Shown: positions 1 through 11,649, counted from the first letter of the stretch. The stretch is 64,000 nt of DNA from Uranotaenia lowii (GCF_029784155.1 NC_073693.1:156178848-156242847); one strand, 5' to 3'. Made by a program: numbers and translations. Notes: generated by a model from the sequence alone, not told the origin.

Positions 1-1240
1 TCATCTGTCCCATAGCCTCGGTACCGGCTATACAGCTTACGAGCTGTGAAATTAGCAAAAAATTGTTGTTTGAGGTTAGGTTTGAATGACTCATTACCAG
101 GCAACACTTTCAGCTTATCGGAGAAATTTTTTTTTTTAATTTCGGCTGTCTTCCCTTAGTTTTCGCTTAATGAAAATTAAAAAAGCTGGTTTAAGACTTG
201 ACTTCCCTGATGATTCTTAGCCGAAGTTGCCGATCATTTGCTTCACTCCAATGCTTGATTTGAACTTTGTGGACATTTTTTTCAGTATTGGCATACTTTT
301 CCACCACTCATACACAGTAATTTTTCAAATAATCAACGGTTTTTAAGCTATCAATTTGATAATGATGGATTTGGAGTTGAGAATCTACTGTAGAAAGAGA
401 AAATGTGCAAAACGAGGAAAGTGGGAATATTTGGATCAAGATTCTTTAGGTTCGATAAGTCGATTGGGGGAAAACAACTTGGGCTACTTCGAGTACAAAA
501 AAAAAAGTCAAAAAAAGAAAAAGTGAGGATATTAGGTAAGATCAGATGGAAATAAATATGGTACTGATGATACTGAAAAAGGTCGGTCACACCTAAAGGT
601 AAGCTTAAAGTGTGTCTTGAGGTAAGTTGGGTATAAAGGTAAGGCTATTCTGTTGTTAAACTATTTCATTCATTGATTATATTATATAAGAACGTTCAAT
701 CAGTTGCCAGCTGGGCAGGTATCTACACGCATGCGGAATACCTGTCGTAGATTCATAACACTGAGAATGTTATGAATTTTATACGGTTGTGAAACTGTTT
801 GCTCGTTCTACAAATAAGACATACACATACACGAAATACATTCATTACATGACAGTTCACACGAAGCCATGGTGTCGGGTATGTGTTAATTTGCATTGAA
901 GATTCGTCAAACTTATAATCTAAAGAATGCAATTTAGCGCATACGTTGGCGAAACTGCGGTGAATCCGTGCACCCATGGTGGATTATCTACATACATACA
1001 TACATCAATTTGATAATGATGGATTTTGAAGGAAACTGTGCAAAATTATTTTTTCCTTTTTCTCTTGCATCGTAAAAATCTCGAAAACGCGCGAATTTTT
1101 AATTTAGCACAAAATAGGCCGGGAAGTACTTTTTACAGGCAACAAAATGCTGTCAAAATTTTGAATGTCCGATTACTAGTAAACGAGCTATTAGCAAAAG
1201 AAAGTGTCCCATTTCTAAAAGAACTAAGCTTTAGAAGACA
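1..1240. repeat. Dispersed repeat, copy A (split by an insertion)
   Basis: Bases 1-206 and 1038-1240 align in order with 21625-21860 and 21861-22036. Shared landmarks are CATCTGTCCCATAGCCTCG, CTTACGAGCTGTG, CCAGGCAACACTTTCAGCTT and GTCCCATTTCTAAAAGAACT. In copy B these two blocks are contiguous, so the roughly 830 bases between them here are extra. The left edge lies outside the window. No protein homology is recognised, so the superfamily is unknown. Confidence 0.75.
373..1003. mobile_element. 631-bp insertion flanked by 23-bp direct repeats
   Basis: The same 23 bases, beginning ATCAATTTGATAATG, lie at 350-372 and 1004-1026. The right edge ends in a short CATA run, as some non-LTR retrotransposon 3' ends do. 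Bases 753-977 hold a minus-strand 74-codon frame that I do not recognise. A tight tandem set of three GGTAAG motifs lies at 596-645. Retrotransposition is an inference; a local tandem duplication would also leave the direct repeats. Confidence 0.4.
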
Positions 1241-1321
1241 GCAAAGTGATTTAAATTTTAATTCTTTTTGAAAGTTTATTAAAATTTTTCATCACTGATT
1301 GTACCAAGAACAGAAAAAGTA

Positions 1322-1545
1322 TTCTTCGAGCCAGGCTTCGGACGACTCCTGAGGTGTCACTCATAAGTGCAAGAGCAAAGCTTCACAAAGAGGAGTGGAA
1401 CCCACGCTCTTGTGAGCGCTAAATCGCACACACTCTGCTCATGCTTCCCGGAAAATAAATGTTCGACACTCACTTACATGAGTGATGTGTGCTCCGTCAG
1501 TGTAGCTCTTAGAGCGTGCTCTTAGGGGAATTAAGTGTGTTTTTA
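1322..1545 (+). repeat. GC-richer short repeat, plus-orientation copy
   Basis: It starts TTCGAGCCAGGCTTCGGAC and is rich in GAGCGC and CTCTTAG motifs. A related sequence in the opposite orientation lies at 4915-5120. Both are about 210-225 bp and much richer in GC than their surroundings. They are either two copies of one MITE-like family or the ends of one larger element. Confidence 0.45.
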
Positions 1546-1742
1546 GGAAACCGTCCTTCCCATCATCTGCATAGCAAAAAAAGACGCTCATTAATGGAAT
1601 TCTTAAGGCAGCGCTTTGAAAGCAAAGCGTGCAAGCGCTTGGTGCCGAGATTCAAATTCCAATGGTTTAATGAAATTTATGTAATGTAAAGTAATCGTTT
1701 ACAGTTACTCAAAAACATATATCTACATTATTATGACAATAG

Positions 1743-1744
<2 letters not shown>

Positions 1745-1774
<30 letters not shown>
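1745..1774. repeat. (TTA)n microsatellite
   Basis: About ten TTA units in an AT-rich stretch, with no gene context. It is read on the minus strand as a run of asparagine codons inside a spurious frame. Confidence 0.9.
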
Positions 1775-1775
<1 letters not shown>

Positions 1776-2762
1776 ATTTATTAAAGACCCTTTAACAATT
1801 GTCATTCGGGTCAAAGCATGACAATAGATGAATGGGGAAAATTTCATTATAAAATTTAAAAAAAAACTTGTACGTTCATTTTGATGACTGTTTGATGTCA
1901 CTTGACTTAGAAATTGCATAAAACATCTGGCACTGCCATTTTTTTTAGATCTCTAAGGGATTCATATGGAATATTTAAGAATTTCACAACTCGCTGAAAA
2001 TCACATGTTAATCATTTGAATTTTCATAATGCATATTAAACTATGTTTCAGAAAACCGAAAAAGTCCCACAAAGTCAATTTTTGGCAAAAAAAAAACTTT
2101 AACTGCGGTCCTTCCACAATCATTGATCACTTTACGTTTCCTTTTCCCACTAATTTTTCGTTTATCCGGGTGTTAGTAGACCAAATATCTAGCTTTGCGT
2201 GAATTTTTGTCCCAAAATGCTTCCTCTTTGAGTTCAAGTACCGTCAAACAGGGCATCATGTAACAGCGGGGTTAGATGCAACATTTGATTACTACTAGCC
2301 CTGTTTTATTTTTAATATTATATAATGCAATCAAGTTGTCTTTTAATGCCCAGCGGTGTTTAAACTCGCCTCGGAAAGAATCATTCGGCTGATTTTTTCC
2401 GAGTTTAACTTGTTGTGTGCAGATTGATTTTATCTTCGTTCCAATCATGACGTGATTGCACACAAAACGAAGAGAACAGTTTCGAGTTGATGTTTTCCCC
2501 TCCTCGCAGGAATAAAATCACACCAATGAAACAACAGAACGAAGCTTACCGTACACGAATGCTCACGAGCGATCGTTGCCCGACGGACCGAGTTAACATT
2601 CCTCGCACCCTTCTCTCGCTCGTTTCCCGTTCCCTTGTATCTATCACTTTTAGCCACGCCCCCATGCGTTGTCCGATTGATGTGTTCGGCTGCCGAACGA
2701 AAACGATTTTTTCTTTAATTCGCTGAACTGTTCGTTTGCTTCGCTGATGTTTCTCCCCCGAT

Positions 2763-3540
2763 CAGTGTTACCACATCCAAATCTGTACCGCTCATCGTAA
2801 AAATCTTTTTCATCTGTACCGAAAACTCAAAAATCTGTACCAAAATCTGTACCAAAGTAAAAAAAAAAGTTCTGCATTAAATATGTAGATATGTGAAGAT
2901 TTTGTTACCTTATTTTTAATCTTCAAAAAAAAAAATTATTTCACTAAGTACAGTTTTTTAGTTAAACACTTATTGTGAAACTCATTTAATCATTTTTATT
3001 TTCTCTCTTGAAAAAACTGACATTAAAAAATATTTTTCATAACAAACACTTTCTAATGTTCATGATGTTTATACATAGTTGTATTAAAACGATTTTAGAG
3101 CGTCATATTTAATACGACATTTTTCGAACCGCAGTTTAATCTTAAATAACTTCTCGTTTTGAACGTCCAATGTGTCAATACTCAGACGATTACGAACTTT
3201 GGTTTTATTGGCATTTACTTACGAGAAAATGCGCTCAACCACTGCTGACGAGTTGGAGATTATAATCAGATATTTAATTATTTGTAGCCAATTTGGAAAT
3301 CTTATTGTTCCATCGTGTACTTCCCAGTAAGAAACTCCTATCGTCAGAATAATAATGGCTAACTTTGACTTATTTTCTATAAAGTTTTCAATAAACTGGA
3401 TGAAAGTCAAAAAAATCAATAATCTGTACAAATCTGTACCAAATTTTGTAAATCTGTCATCTGTACGTACAGATTCTGTACCAAAAATGAGCTCAAAAAT
3501 CTATACCAGTCTAGATAAATCTGTACATGTGGCAACCATG
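2763..3540 (-). mobile_element. hAT-type DNA transposon remnant
   Basis: The ends read CAGTGTTACCACAT on the left and, reverse-complemented, CATGGTTGCCACAT on the right. They are flanked by CCCCCGAT (2755-2762) and CCCTCGAT (3541-3548), an 8-bp target duplication with one mismatch. CAG-type ends and 8-bp duplications are hAT hallmarks. Sub-terminal ATCTGTACC motifs are repeated near both ends. The only coding remnant is the C-terminal end of the transposase on the minus strand, so this is an internally deleted, dead copy. Confidence 0.75.
3084..3431 (-). pseudogene. hAT transposase, C-terminal dimerisation region (broken)
   Basis: Read on the minus strand, one frame gives a segment ending SNSSAVVERIFS, then a single in-frame TAA near 3217-3219, then VNANKTKVRNRLSIDTLDV to a stop at 3084. 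The order 'SN-VER-FS ... KT--RNRLS-DTL' is the conserved C-terminal dimerisation block of hAT transposases, which cleave and join transposon ends in the nucleus. Only about 115 codons remain of a protein that is usually about 550-700 residues. The N-terminal zinc finger and the catalytic core are absent. The frame stays open apart from the one stop, so decay is modest. It lies inside the hAT ends at 2763-3540, which supports the call. Confidence 0.7.
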
Positions 3541-4914
3541 CCCTCGATTGCTGTTTACTCCTGCCGAGTTTACCCGAAGCTTACTTCCTGATGCTTTCCG
3601 AGTTGAACTTTAGATAGCATCATTGCAGATTGAGTTTAACGAAATAAAATCGTTCTGCAAAGAAGGGCAAAGTGCGAGTATGTAGACTCGCGATTTTAAC
3701 ATCTCTGTTAATGCCTACAAAATGATGATAAAATAATTACTCACATCTTAAGTTAGTATTTTAAAGTTTTTCATTTTCATTCAAAATTAAAAAAATCAAG
3801 AAAAAACCTAAAAATAATTTAAAAAATCGAGCAATAGATGTACAAATTTTAACATTTTTCGATGCCTTAAAATACTTTCCCCAGTATGACGGATTTTCTT
3901 AATGATATCACCTACAAACTTTTTTTCTGGTTTAATTTTTCTGTAGTATTTTTTTTAGTATTTTTTACCCTTAAATGTATGCAGCATCCTTATGTTCACA
4001 AAAAAATTCAAAAATCAGTTTCAACAGATCCTAAATTTACTGAAATTGGTGATTTTAAGCGTAATGATTTTTATGGCATCAAAAATTTATCAAAAACAAT
4101 ACATTTATATACTTTTTCATTAGATTTTTCATTTAAAACTAAGTTTGTTGCATGTTATTACTTTTTCTTAGCATAGTGAAAATCAAATGTATTTTGAAAA
4201 TTAAGAATAACTGAAAAAACCAATAATTTTTCTGACTGCGCCAATTTGATACCCCATCAACCTTAAAACTTGAGATGTATAAAGGTTATGATTATCTGTG
4301 GACGTGGGTTATTTAGAAGCCATTTTAGTTGAAAGTGTTGCATGTTGCCCCAGTTGACGATATGTTATTATTTTAAATTTTGTTAAAAATAACGTTTTTC
4401 AAAAACGCATATTTTGGTCAAAATTGTAGCCTGTAACAATTGTTAGTCACATAGAACTCCATGAAAACGACTTGTTTCTGACAAACATTTAGGGGCATTC
4501 TTTGCTAGTATAGGCTAGTAGGTATTGATTTAATTTCACGAATGCAAAACAATCTAAATCCAAAAAAAAATCTTGTTGATAATACCCTCGACACTAGCTA
4601 GCGGACTGCAAAATTAACTTTCAATGTCCAATCAGCACCACTATACTGCACCACTATTATGCTACCTTTACCACCGTGGGGGAGCAATTTAGTTTCACCC
4701 GGTAATGAACTTTCGGATCGGTTCTAAGCGTGACTTGTTTGGTTTGTTGTTTGATAGAGACATATATTGAACCAAAGTATATTAGAATATATTGTTCTCA
4801 TCTATTCCGGCTTGATGTTATTATCTTTTTGATTCATCTTCCAAAAAAAACAGCTGGATACGAACCAAAGCGAACAGCACCATCAATTAATTACTTGGAC
4901 GCACATTGTGTACA

Positions 4915-5120
4915 CCTTAGGAGTACTCTTTAGGTGACGCTCTTATAGAGCGCTCATTTCAATTTTGAGTATTTTGTGAGTGACGAAAAACGCTCCCTGT
5001 GTGTATGGTCACTCCGCTCCTATCGACCACTCTTGCTCCGCTCACAACTAAATTCAAAGAGCGGAGCTGATTTTTACACCGCTCTTGTTGGGCTCTGAAA
5101 AGAGTCCGAAGCCTGCTTCG
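4915..5120 (-). repeat. GC-richer short repeat, minus-orientation copy
   Basis: The reverse complement starts AGCTCGAAGCAGGCTTCGGA and matches the start of the repeat at 1322. It carries several GAGCG and CGCTC motifs. No reading frame of interest is present. Bases 4366-4914 before it hold only AT-rich DNA with no recognised feature. Confidence 0.45.
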
Positions 5121-6270
5121 AGCTATTTTATTGATTTTAAGAGTGTATAAATGTTAAGGATGGTTTATTTACATTGAAAAATCAATCTTTCATAAATTTG
5201 TTTAGGATTATCTGAAGTAAAGAGCATTTGTAGGGTTTTATTATGAAAAAATTCCTCCCGCTTTTCTTAAAAATTCAGTAATTTTTATTTTGAAGTAAAT
5301 TATTGTGAGAAATGCATGAACAATTATTTGGGAATAGGAAATAAATTGGATTAATTTCTTACATTGAAAGTCAAATCCAAATTATCCACCGGAATTTAAA
5401 AACCAAATATCTTTGTTAAAAATTCTTTTTGATTATTTTCTGAAGGTTTTCATACTTTTCACTTTAAATTGATTGTAAAACCTTAGTCACGGGTGCCACA
5501 AGGATGATAAAGTGTCATATATAAAACTTAAAAAATATTTCAATCTATTGTTGCATTGCATTGATTGAAAAAATAAGCGTTTTTGGAGGCATTCCTGTAT
5601 ATAAAATTGTGATAGAATTTAAGTTTTCAAGCGAAAATTCAAGACTGTTAATTTTTGTCAAGTGTACACGAACTGAACCTAACGTCTTTAATTGATTCTT
5701 TTTTCGATAACAAAGATTTTAATTAATTTCAATTAATTTAAGTGGTTTATTTGATGTAACACTATTATCTGAAAATATTCTTTCAATTCACTTTAAATTG
5801 TCAAATCTTAAGCCATCAGTTTTTTTGAGAATTTTTTATTTCGTTTTCTAAAAGTTTTACATTTGTTCAAACTTACGATTCTTTTTTCAAAAATCCTAGA
5901 TAAATAAAAAAACATAAGTTTTTAACTGGTTGGTAATAGAATAATAATCACTCTGTAGATGACATTCTAACTCTTTTCTATCAATTTGTATCACTTTGTT
6001 ATCTTCTAGCCACTTTGTTGGTTGAAGCCAGGAAAATTTCCTATTGATCATGTTATTGACATATGTATTTGGATTAACGCTAAAAGTAAGACGAGCGTTT
6101 TCCAAGGATCAGTATGATTTTGTCTGTGAACCATTAAAAAGGTTAAAATATCTTCAACAAAATGAATTGTTGTAGACCCCCGATGCATTATTTCAGATTT
6201 GGGCTCAAATGAAAAGGCCCAGCATTTTAATGGGGCACAAATTAGCGATGCTAATTTTCGATAAATAAAA
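5121..6270. other. AT-rich DNA without a supported feature
   Basis: I read both strands and found no reading frame resembling a known protein, no inverted-repeat ends and no RNA gene. Confidence 0.5.
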
Positions 6271-6274
6271 TGGT

Positions 6275-6709
6275 TCCATCAGAGAAACCGTGATCCGGTC
6301 TATTTTTCCATTAAACCTGGCTAAATCCGAGCATTTGGTTTCAAAATTGTCGACTAAAAATCCGGGCAATTTCCGGGCCAATTTGGTCAAAACTCAGAAA
6401 TAGTTCAAGAAAAATTATGCGAAAAAGCTTTTTTCATAAAAACTCATCAGCAGATTTTGAATCGTAGTTGAGGCTTCCAAAAATTCTTTTATGATTATCT
6501 TTATAAAACTTGCAAAAAAATCGTTTTGGACGCATAAATAAAAAAAAATTACAACACAATTTTTTTAACTCAATTACCAAATGAATAAATCCGGTCAAAA
6601 TCAGAACTTTTTTCAATAAAATTCGGAAAAACCGGGCTTGACCGGAGTTTCCAAAATTTTGTATTCAATATCCGGGCAAACATGGATAAAACTGGGCAAT
6701 CTGGCAAGC
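6275..6709. repeat. CCGGGC-rich MITE-like repeat, copy 1
   Basis: It shares a series of CCGGGCAA, AACCTGGC and TATCCGGGC motifs, in the same order, with 46864-47337 and 48793-49102. The right end, reverse-complemented, reads AAGCTTGCCAGATTGCCC, matching the AAGGTTGCCAG ends of the other copies. The left end is not clear and is probably eroded. Confidence 0.6.
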
Positions 6710-6860
6710 TTTATCTACCTCCTATCATTTTAATGAAACTGTATGTATCCTATTGATGTAATGTAGTATGGGAAAAAAAATCATGATTAAACTTTTCAAA
6801 ACTTTATGCAAAAGAAGGAATTGAAATTTGTTCCGGCCATAATGGATTAAAAAAATTAAA

Positions 6861-7586
6861 GAGGTTGTGTGATATACCACCGTTAAGTTAATGTAGAATT
6901 ACGGACGTCTTAGAGCAAGTTCACTCTTGTTGGGAAAAAGTGGTAGAAATTTTGACACTTGTAGCTCATTTTGTAGCTCAATTTTACCATGCAAAAATGG
7001 GTTCAAGATCTTTAAGCATTGTATTTTTTTTATAGTACTGTTTCTATTTCAGCCGTAAGAGAAAGTTCACTGGTGTTTGGAAAAAGTGCTAAAAATGTTG
7101 TCACTTTTAGCACATTTTAAAAATTTTGCCATGCAAAAACATTTTCAAGATTTGTGACCTTCAAGTTTTTTTACAACACCTGTTGTAGTTTCGCATGCTG
7201 TGATGCAAAAATAGCAATTTTTCTATCACAAACGGCTGAAATAGAAACAGTGCTGTAAAAAAATACAACGCCCAAAGATCTTGAAAACATTTTCGCATGG
7301 TAAAATTTTCAAAATGTCAAAATTTCTACCACTTTTTCCCAACACCAGTGAACTTGCTCTAAGGATGAAAATATTGTTATTTTTGCATCACACCATGCGA
7401 AAATACAACACGTGTTGTAAAAAAAAACTTGAAGGCAACAGATCTTGAAAATGATTTTGCATGGCAACATTTTCAATATGTGCTGGATGTGTCGAAATTT
7501 CTCCCACTTTTTCCCAACACCAGTGAACTTGCTCTAAGACGTCCGTAATTCTACGTTAACTTAACGGTGGCATGTCATACAACCTC
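6861..7586. mobile_element. 726-bp TIR element with ~100-bp inverted ends
   Basis: The first ~100 bases, starting GAGGTTGTGTGATATACCAC, are the near-exact reverse complement of the last ~100. Both include GAATTACGGACGTCTTAGAG and TTGGGAAAAAGTGG. The ACTTTTTCCCAACACCAGTG motif and its complement recur inside, so the element is a set of nested inverted sub-repeats. No target duplication is evident and there is no coding potential. It is a foldback-type MITE of unknown superfamily. Confidence 0.8.
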
Positions 7587-7768
7587 TGAAATAAAAAACT
7601 CCTGTGAGTTTCTTGTCTAAAAACATGGTACGGAAATGTTTGCTTTCTTCAGCCACTTGTTTATATTAGATTAGAAACAAATCGACAAAGTAGGCTTTGA
7701 CTCATTCCCATCAAGGGGCTGAAAGAGAAGGAAATTTCCGAACTGACATTTCAGTACCGCACTGACGT

Positions 7769-7782
7769 TTTGGTACCAAAAT
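7769..7782. other. Short perfect palindrome TTTTGGTACCAAAA
   Basis: A 14-bp perfect palindrome in a GC-richer unique stretch (7680-7885) where ACTGACGTT-like motifs recur. Its function is unknown. Confidence 0.5.
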
Positions 7783-7894
7783 GCCATTGAAATCAAAGGG
7801 GAACTGACGTTCTGGTTCCAAAAAGTCGGTAAGGTCCGTTTGTATGTGATTTGACAGTTGCTTCAGTCCTTTGATTCACATTCCTTCTCTCAAG

Positions 7895-8201
7895 AAAAGG
7901 TGCCAGGTGTCCTGATTTTTCAGGATTTGTACTGATTTTCGAGAAACCTTCCTGACTTTTAAAAAAACGCTTGAATTGTCCTGATTTTGAAAATTGTTCT
8001 GTAAAATATCTTGATTTGTTGTGGTTTTCATAGACATATCTTAATTTAAATTGATTGTTTAGTTAAATGATGTATTTCGCCTTTATCTATGCAGTGTCAG
8101 CTGATCTGCATGTTATTTCCATCAATTTAGTAATGTTCTGAAAAATCCTAATTTTTTCATCGCGATGTCTTGGTTTTTGTGAAAACCACCTGGCAGCCCT
8201 A
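7895..8201. mobile_element. 307-bp hAT-type MITE, copy 1
   Basis: It is flanked on both sides by CTCTCAAG (7887-7894 and 8202-8209), a perfect 8-bp target duplication. The left end contains GGTGCCAGGTG and the reverse-complemented right end GGCTGCCAGGTG. The interior is rich in CCTGATTTT motifs. Size, ends and interior match the 306-bp element at 46002-46307. It is non-coding and would depend on a transposase supplied elsewhere. Confidence 0.8.
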
Positions 8202-8209
8202 CTCTCAAG

Positions 8210-9156
8210 TCTTCTACGCTGCGACCAGCGAAGCCGCACATACCGATCTTCCGGTATTTATACCGATTTATTTATATTGTATAGGAACCCCCCTAAAAAA
8301 ACGATTAAATATTACTTTAAATATTTTATGACACCTAAACTACATTTTGTGCAAAATTTGATCATATTCGTTTGAAAAGCGTTAGAGTTCTGTAACATTT
8401 TAAAATAAATTTTTAAGGGAACCCTCCCCCCCCCACCCTCCCCACTTTATCAACAAAAAGATATTTCAATACAATTTCTCATTCAAATATATCAAAACTT
8501 TCTTACCAACATAATGAGTCATTTATTTGTGTTAATTTATGTTTGTGTAGAAAATTTGATGAAAATCGCTTGTAAATTAATCAAATTGTGTCATGTATTA
8601 TGTTATTTTTGTATGGGAGCCCCCCCTCTCTTAAGTCGGAGCGGTTTGTTACTATTATTGAAACTATCTCCGTTCCCAAAAACCCTCAGAAGCCAAGTTT
8701 CACGATTTTTTTTAAGTTTCACGAGTTTTTAAGTTTAACAACCACTTTTTAAGTTTCCTAACGCTCTACCCTACCATAGATTGAGTTACACTCTTCTAGT
8801 AAAGTAGGCATTGCTACACTCTACACAAGCGATTGCTAGTACCATCGGCGAATCGTTTGTTTTATCGACACATGCTATTTAACGACTTTTTTTATTTGAA
8901 AAGTAGATGCAAAACATAAATGAACAAAAATATCCATTATCCCTTCGTTTCATAAAGTAACAAATTTGCAACAATTGATGTATGAAAAAAGTGAAACATC
9001 GTTTTTTTTATGTACTCATCATTTCCGACTTTTAAAAATGGAAAAATTCAAAATCATGAAATGAAGAGTTATGTACGATGAAATTTATTTTCTTGTCGAT
9101 CTAATAAAGCTTTGATCATTTAGCGTTGTGTTGGTTATGAAAAGGACTATCTTGTC
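8210..9156. other. AT-rich stretch with short C-rich blocks
   Basis: Three related blocks around GGAACCCCCC or GGGAGCCCCCC lie at about 8284, 8415 and 8615. A similar block lies at 49705. They look like a degenerate repeat unit. No gene or RNA is supported. Confidence 0.4.
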
Positions 9157-9980
9157 TATTTTTTCCAGGTTTTTAAGTTGACGTTTATTTCAGATATTAA
9201 CGATTCAAAAAGACATGGTGAAAATAATTTTGCACAATCGCCTCGGAAATTCTTCATTGTCGACTAGAAAAATCATGAACTGTTGATTTTTTTCTGGATT
9301 TTTTTTTTCGCCAAAATGGTTAAGAAGTATGAGAAGCCACTGTAAGATGCTCACGAAACTCAAACCAAGCATCGGAGTGGAACCCTTGATCTCAACTATT
9401 TTAAAAAGTCTATGGTTATTGGGAATAACTTAACGCAGACCCCTTAACTATGTAGTAAATCCGTTTTCGGCAGGCAACAAGTGTTTCCTGACAAGTAGAC
9501 ATCAAGTAAATAACTAATAGTATGCAGTTCCTTAGATCGCAATCGGTGCAACCGGTTTTCAAGCAATATGACAGATGTGTTCTGATGGACAATGAAACTT
9601 ACATTAAAACCTAATTTAAGAGGTCAAAATCTTCGAGATGCTATTCATAAAAAGGTTCCAACCAGATTCAAATTGTTTGTTCAGGTGAATTTGTGTAAAA
9701 TATCATGATTTTGCAAAGGTTTTGCTTCTATGGTAAAAATAATAGATCAATTTATGACTGAAAAAAGTGTGCAAAGATAAAAAAGAGATTTTATGATAAA
9801 AGTAGAGTATTTCTTGTAATCAGCGATAAATTATTTTTTATATATTTTTCAATTAAATATCATATCAACACCTTCATTTCGTTTATATAAAGTTTTTCGA
9901 TCAAATGAATAGTTTTTAAAACACACACGTTTGTAACTGCCCGGATACTCAATGATCATAGCCTTATTTAAAATTTTTTG
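9157..9980 (+). pseudogene. Fossil Tc1/mariner-type transposase, copy 1
   Basis: Read on the plus strand with frequent shifts, pieces align in order with the transposase at 51627-52636. An N-terminal piece (KDMVKIILHNRLGNSSLSTR, from about 9210) matches the first helix-turn-helix. RCVLMDNETYIKT near 9575 matches the first catalytic aspartate block ILMDDETYVKAD. The following TRFKLFVQ and TEKS pieces also fit. Many stops and indels make it non-functional. The whole ~820-bp block, including non-coding flanks, is repeated at 39108-39920, so both copies derive from one old element. Confidence 0.65.
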
Positions 9981-10239
9981 CTGACATTCGAAATGTCGTC
10001 GCCCACTCAAAAGATTGAAATCAATCATCAATTTTTTTAATTTGCTGCCTTTCAGCTAGCATGTTCTCATATGTTCAATTCATTTCTATCGATCAAAACA
10101 GTTTCGGGCACCAAAACAGCAATTCTTCGCTAGTTGGTTCTCAGCTGAAGTCAGACATACCACTCCCAGTGCTTCGAATAAAAATATACAGTCATCTAAT
10201 GATGTTTTACAAATCAATTTTCTCGCTAATGAAAGCTAG
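9981..10239. other. AT-rich DNA, nothing supported
   Basis: I see no feature between the mariner relic and the GC-richer island that follows. Confidence 0.4.
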
Positions 10240-10830
10240 ACGTCCGGCAGGCAGCACAAGGACCGGCCAGGGAACACAAACACAATCCTTCCCAGTACAC
10301 ACACATACACACACAAACCTCATCGAGCACACCGACAAAGGTCGACCAAAACCAATAAAGCTGTCTAGCGAAAACACATAAATCCATCCAAAAACCGAGT
10401 GGCGTGTGTCGCTTAGTTGCGCGTTTATTATACGGCTCAGCGACAGATTTGGTCAAATATTAAAACACCTTTTCACCACATTCCTTACCCATCCCCTTAA
10501 CTCCCTCGACTCCGCTTCTTGGACATCATCCGGCACCCAACTTGGCAACTTATAGGCATACAAAGCATTGGCGAGGAATGACGACCTCAAACTCAAACTA
10601 TGAGCCGGAGCGAGCAATCAAAAAAAGAGGTGAGCGGCTAGTAGGAGAGGCACAGAACCAACCGACGAATATCCGTCATTCTCCTGCAACAAAAGACCAG
10701 AAAGGACGACAACCTGGCCAAACCACACGACGGAACATGACATGTATAAATAGTGCTGACCAAATTGGTCAGCCGTGCCAGAATAGGTGGAAGTGTCTAG
10801 TTTGGACAATTTTATTGGACTTAGAATTTC
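10240..10830. other. GC-richer unique island, no supported gene
   Basis: Base composition changes sharply here, with CCGGC, CAGGCAGCACAAG and a short CA-rich tract at 10300-10315. Frames of 74-109 codons exist on both strands but overlap one another and resemble no known family. A possible donor (GAG/GTGAGC) lies near 10629 on the plus strand. It may be regulatory or UTR sequence of a host gene; this is inference. Confidence 0.4.
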
Positions 10831-11649
10831 TATTTTGTTCAAACATTTCGGGACTGTTAGCTACACATTGAATTACGATTATTATTATTTGTTTGCTGTC
10901 AAGGATACTACTCAAAACAAATGAAAAAACTATGTTCCATAAATATAAGTCTGTAATTATTCAATTAAAAAATACCAGGTGACTCGTCCTATAAATTTTC
11001 GCCACTATTCTCGGTCAGGTGTTCTTGAGCAAGACCGTTTTCGGCGTGCCAGGAAAACCTCAAAGTCACCTGCTGCTGCTGCTGCCAAAACTGCTAGGTA
11101 CTGCATGTAGTTGGCAGCAACCAAGCTTTAGTGAATATTTGTTTTGGCCTCTTTTAACAGGACCTCTTCCGTGCATGTTAGTGCAGTTTTTTTTTGCTAA
11201 TTTCATCACACGTCTATATCTGTCAGCTTCACAACATAGCTTCTGACGTTGATTTTAAGCTTTTCTCATAATTTGTCTCAGCTTTCGATTGTCAAACATG
11301 TACACTTTTTACCGCTCTGGCAAGTTTATTTTTAATTGAATTAAAATTTTTTGGAACATCTAAATTTGAAATTTTAATGGCGTTGAAATCATTTTTTTGT
11401 ACTTTTAAACGGATAAATATCCCAACTAACACTTTTATATTTCAAAGACACTACAAGGGAGCATAAGCCCTTTGTTGAAAGTCACCCGCAAGTTTTGTAA
11501 GTTCTTTAAAAACATAAAATGCTTATAAGTACAAAAAAGTTCAATTTCAGGTTGTTTTCCAGGCAAGACTAGAAAAACTTCATGAAACCATAGGAACATA
11601 CTCGTTCCATTGTCGGGATCCTACGTCGAGGATCCAAGGTTTGCCGTCT
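10831..11649. other. Unique DNA, nothing supported
   Basis: Apart from a short CTG-rich run near 11071-11083, I see no gene, RNA or repeat boundary. Confidence 0.4.

Larger units (their letters stand above)
2241..4365. mobile_element. Old TIR element carrying a nested hAT relic
   Basis: The left end (from ACCGTCAAACAGGGCATCAT) and the reverse complement of the right end (ATCGTCAACTGGGGCAACAT) are similar over about 28 bases. The total is about 2.1 kb, or about 1.3 kb without the nested hAT piece at 2763-3540. The end motif resembles that of the 943-bp elements at 17308 and 57963. The interior at 2300-2750 and 3541-3700 is GC-richer than the rest. No coding capacity is recognised. Confidence 0.45.

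Noticed and set aside
10061..10381. 106-codon plus-strand frame
   Set aside because: It includes a CA-repeat read as HTHTHT, has no recognised domain, and is overlapped by a minus-strand frame in the same GC-richer island.
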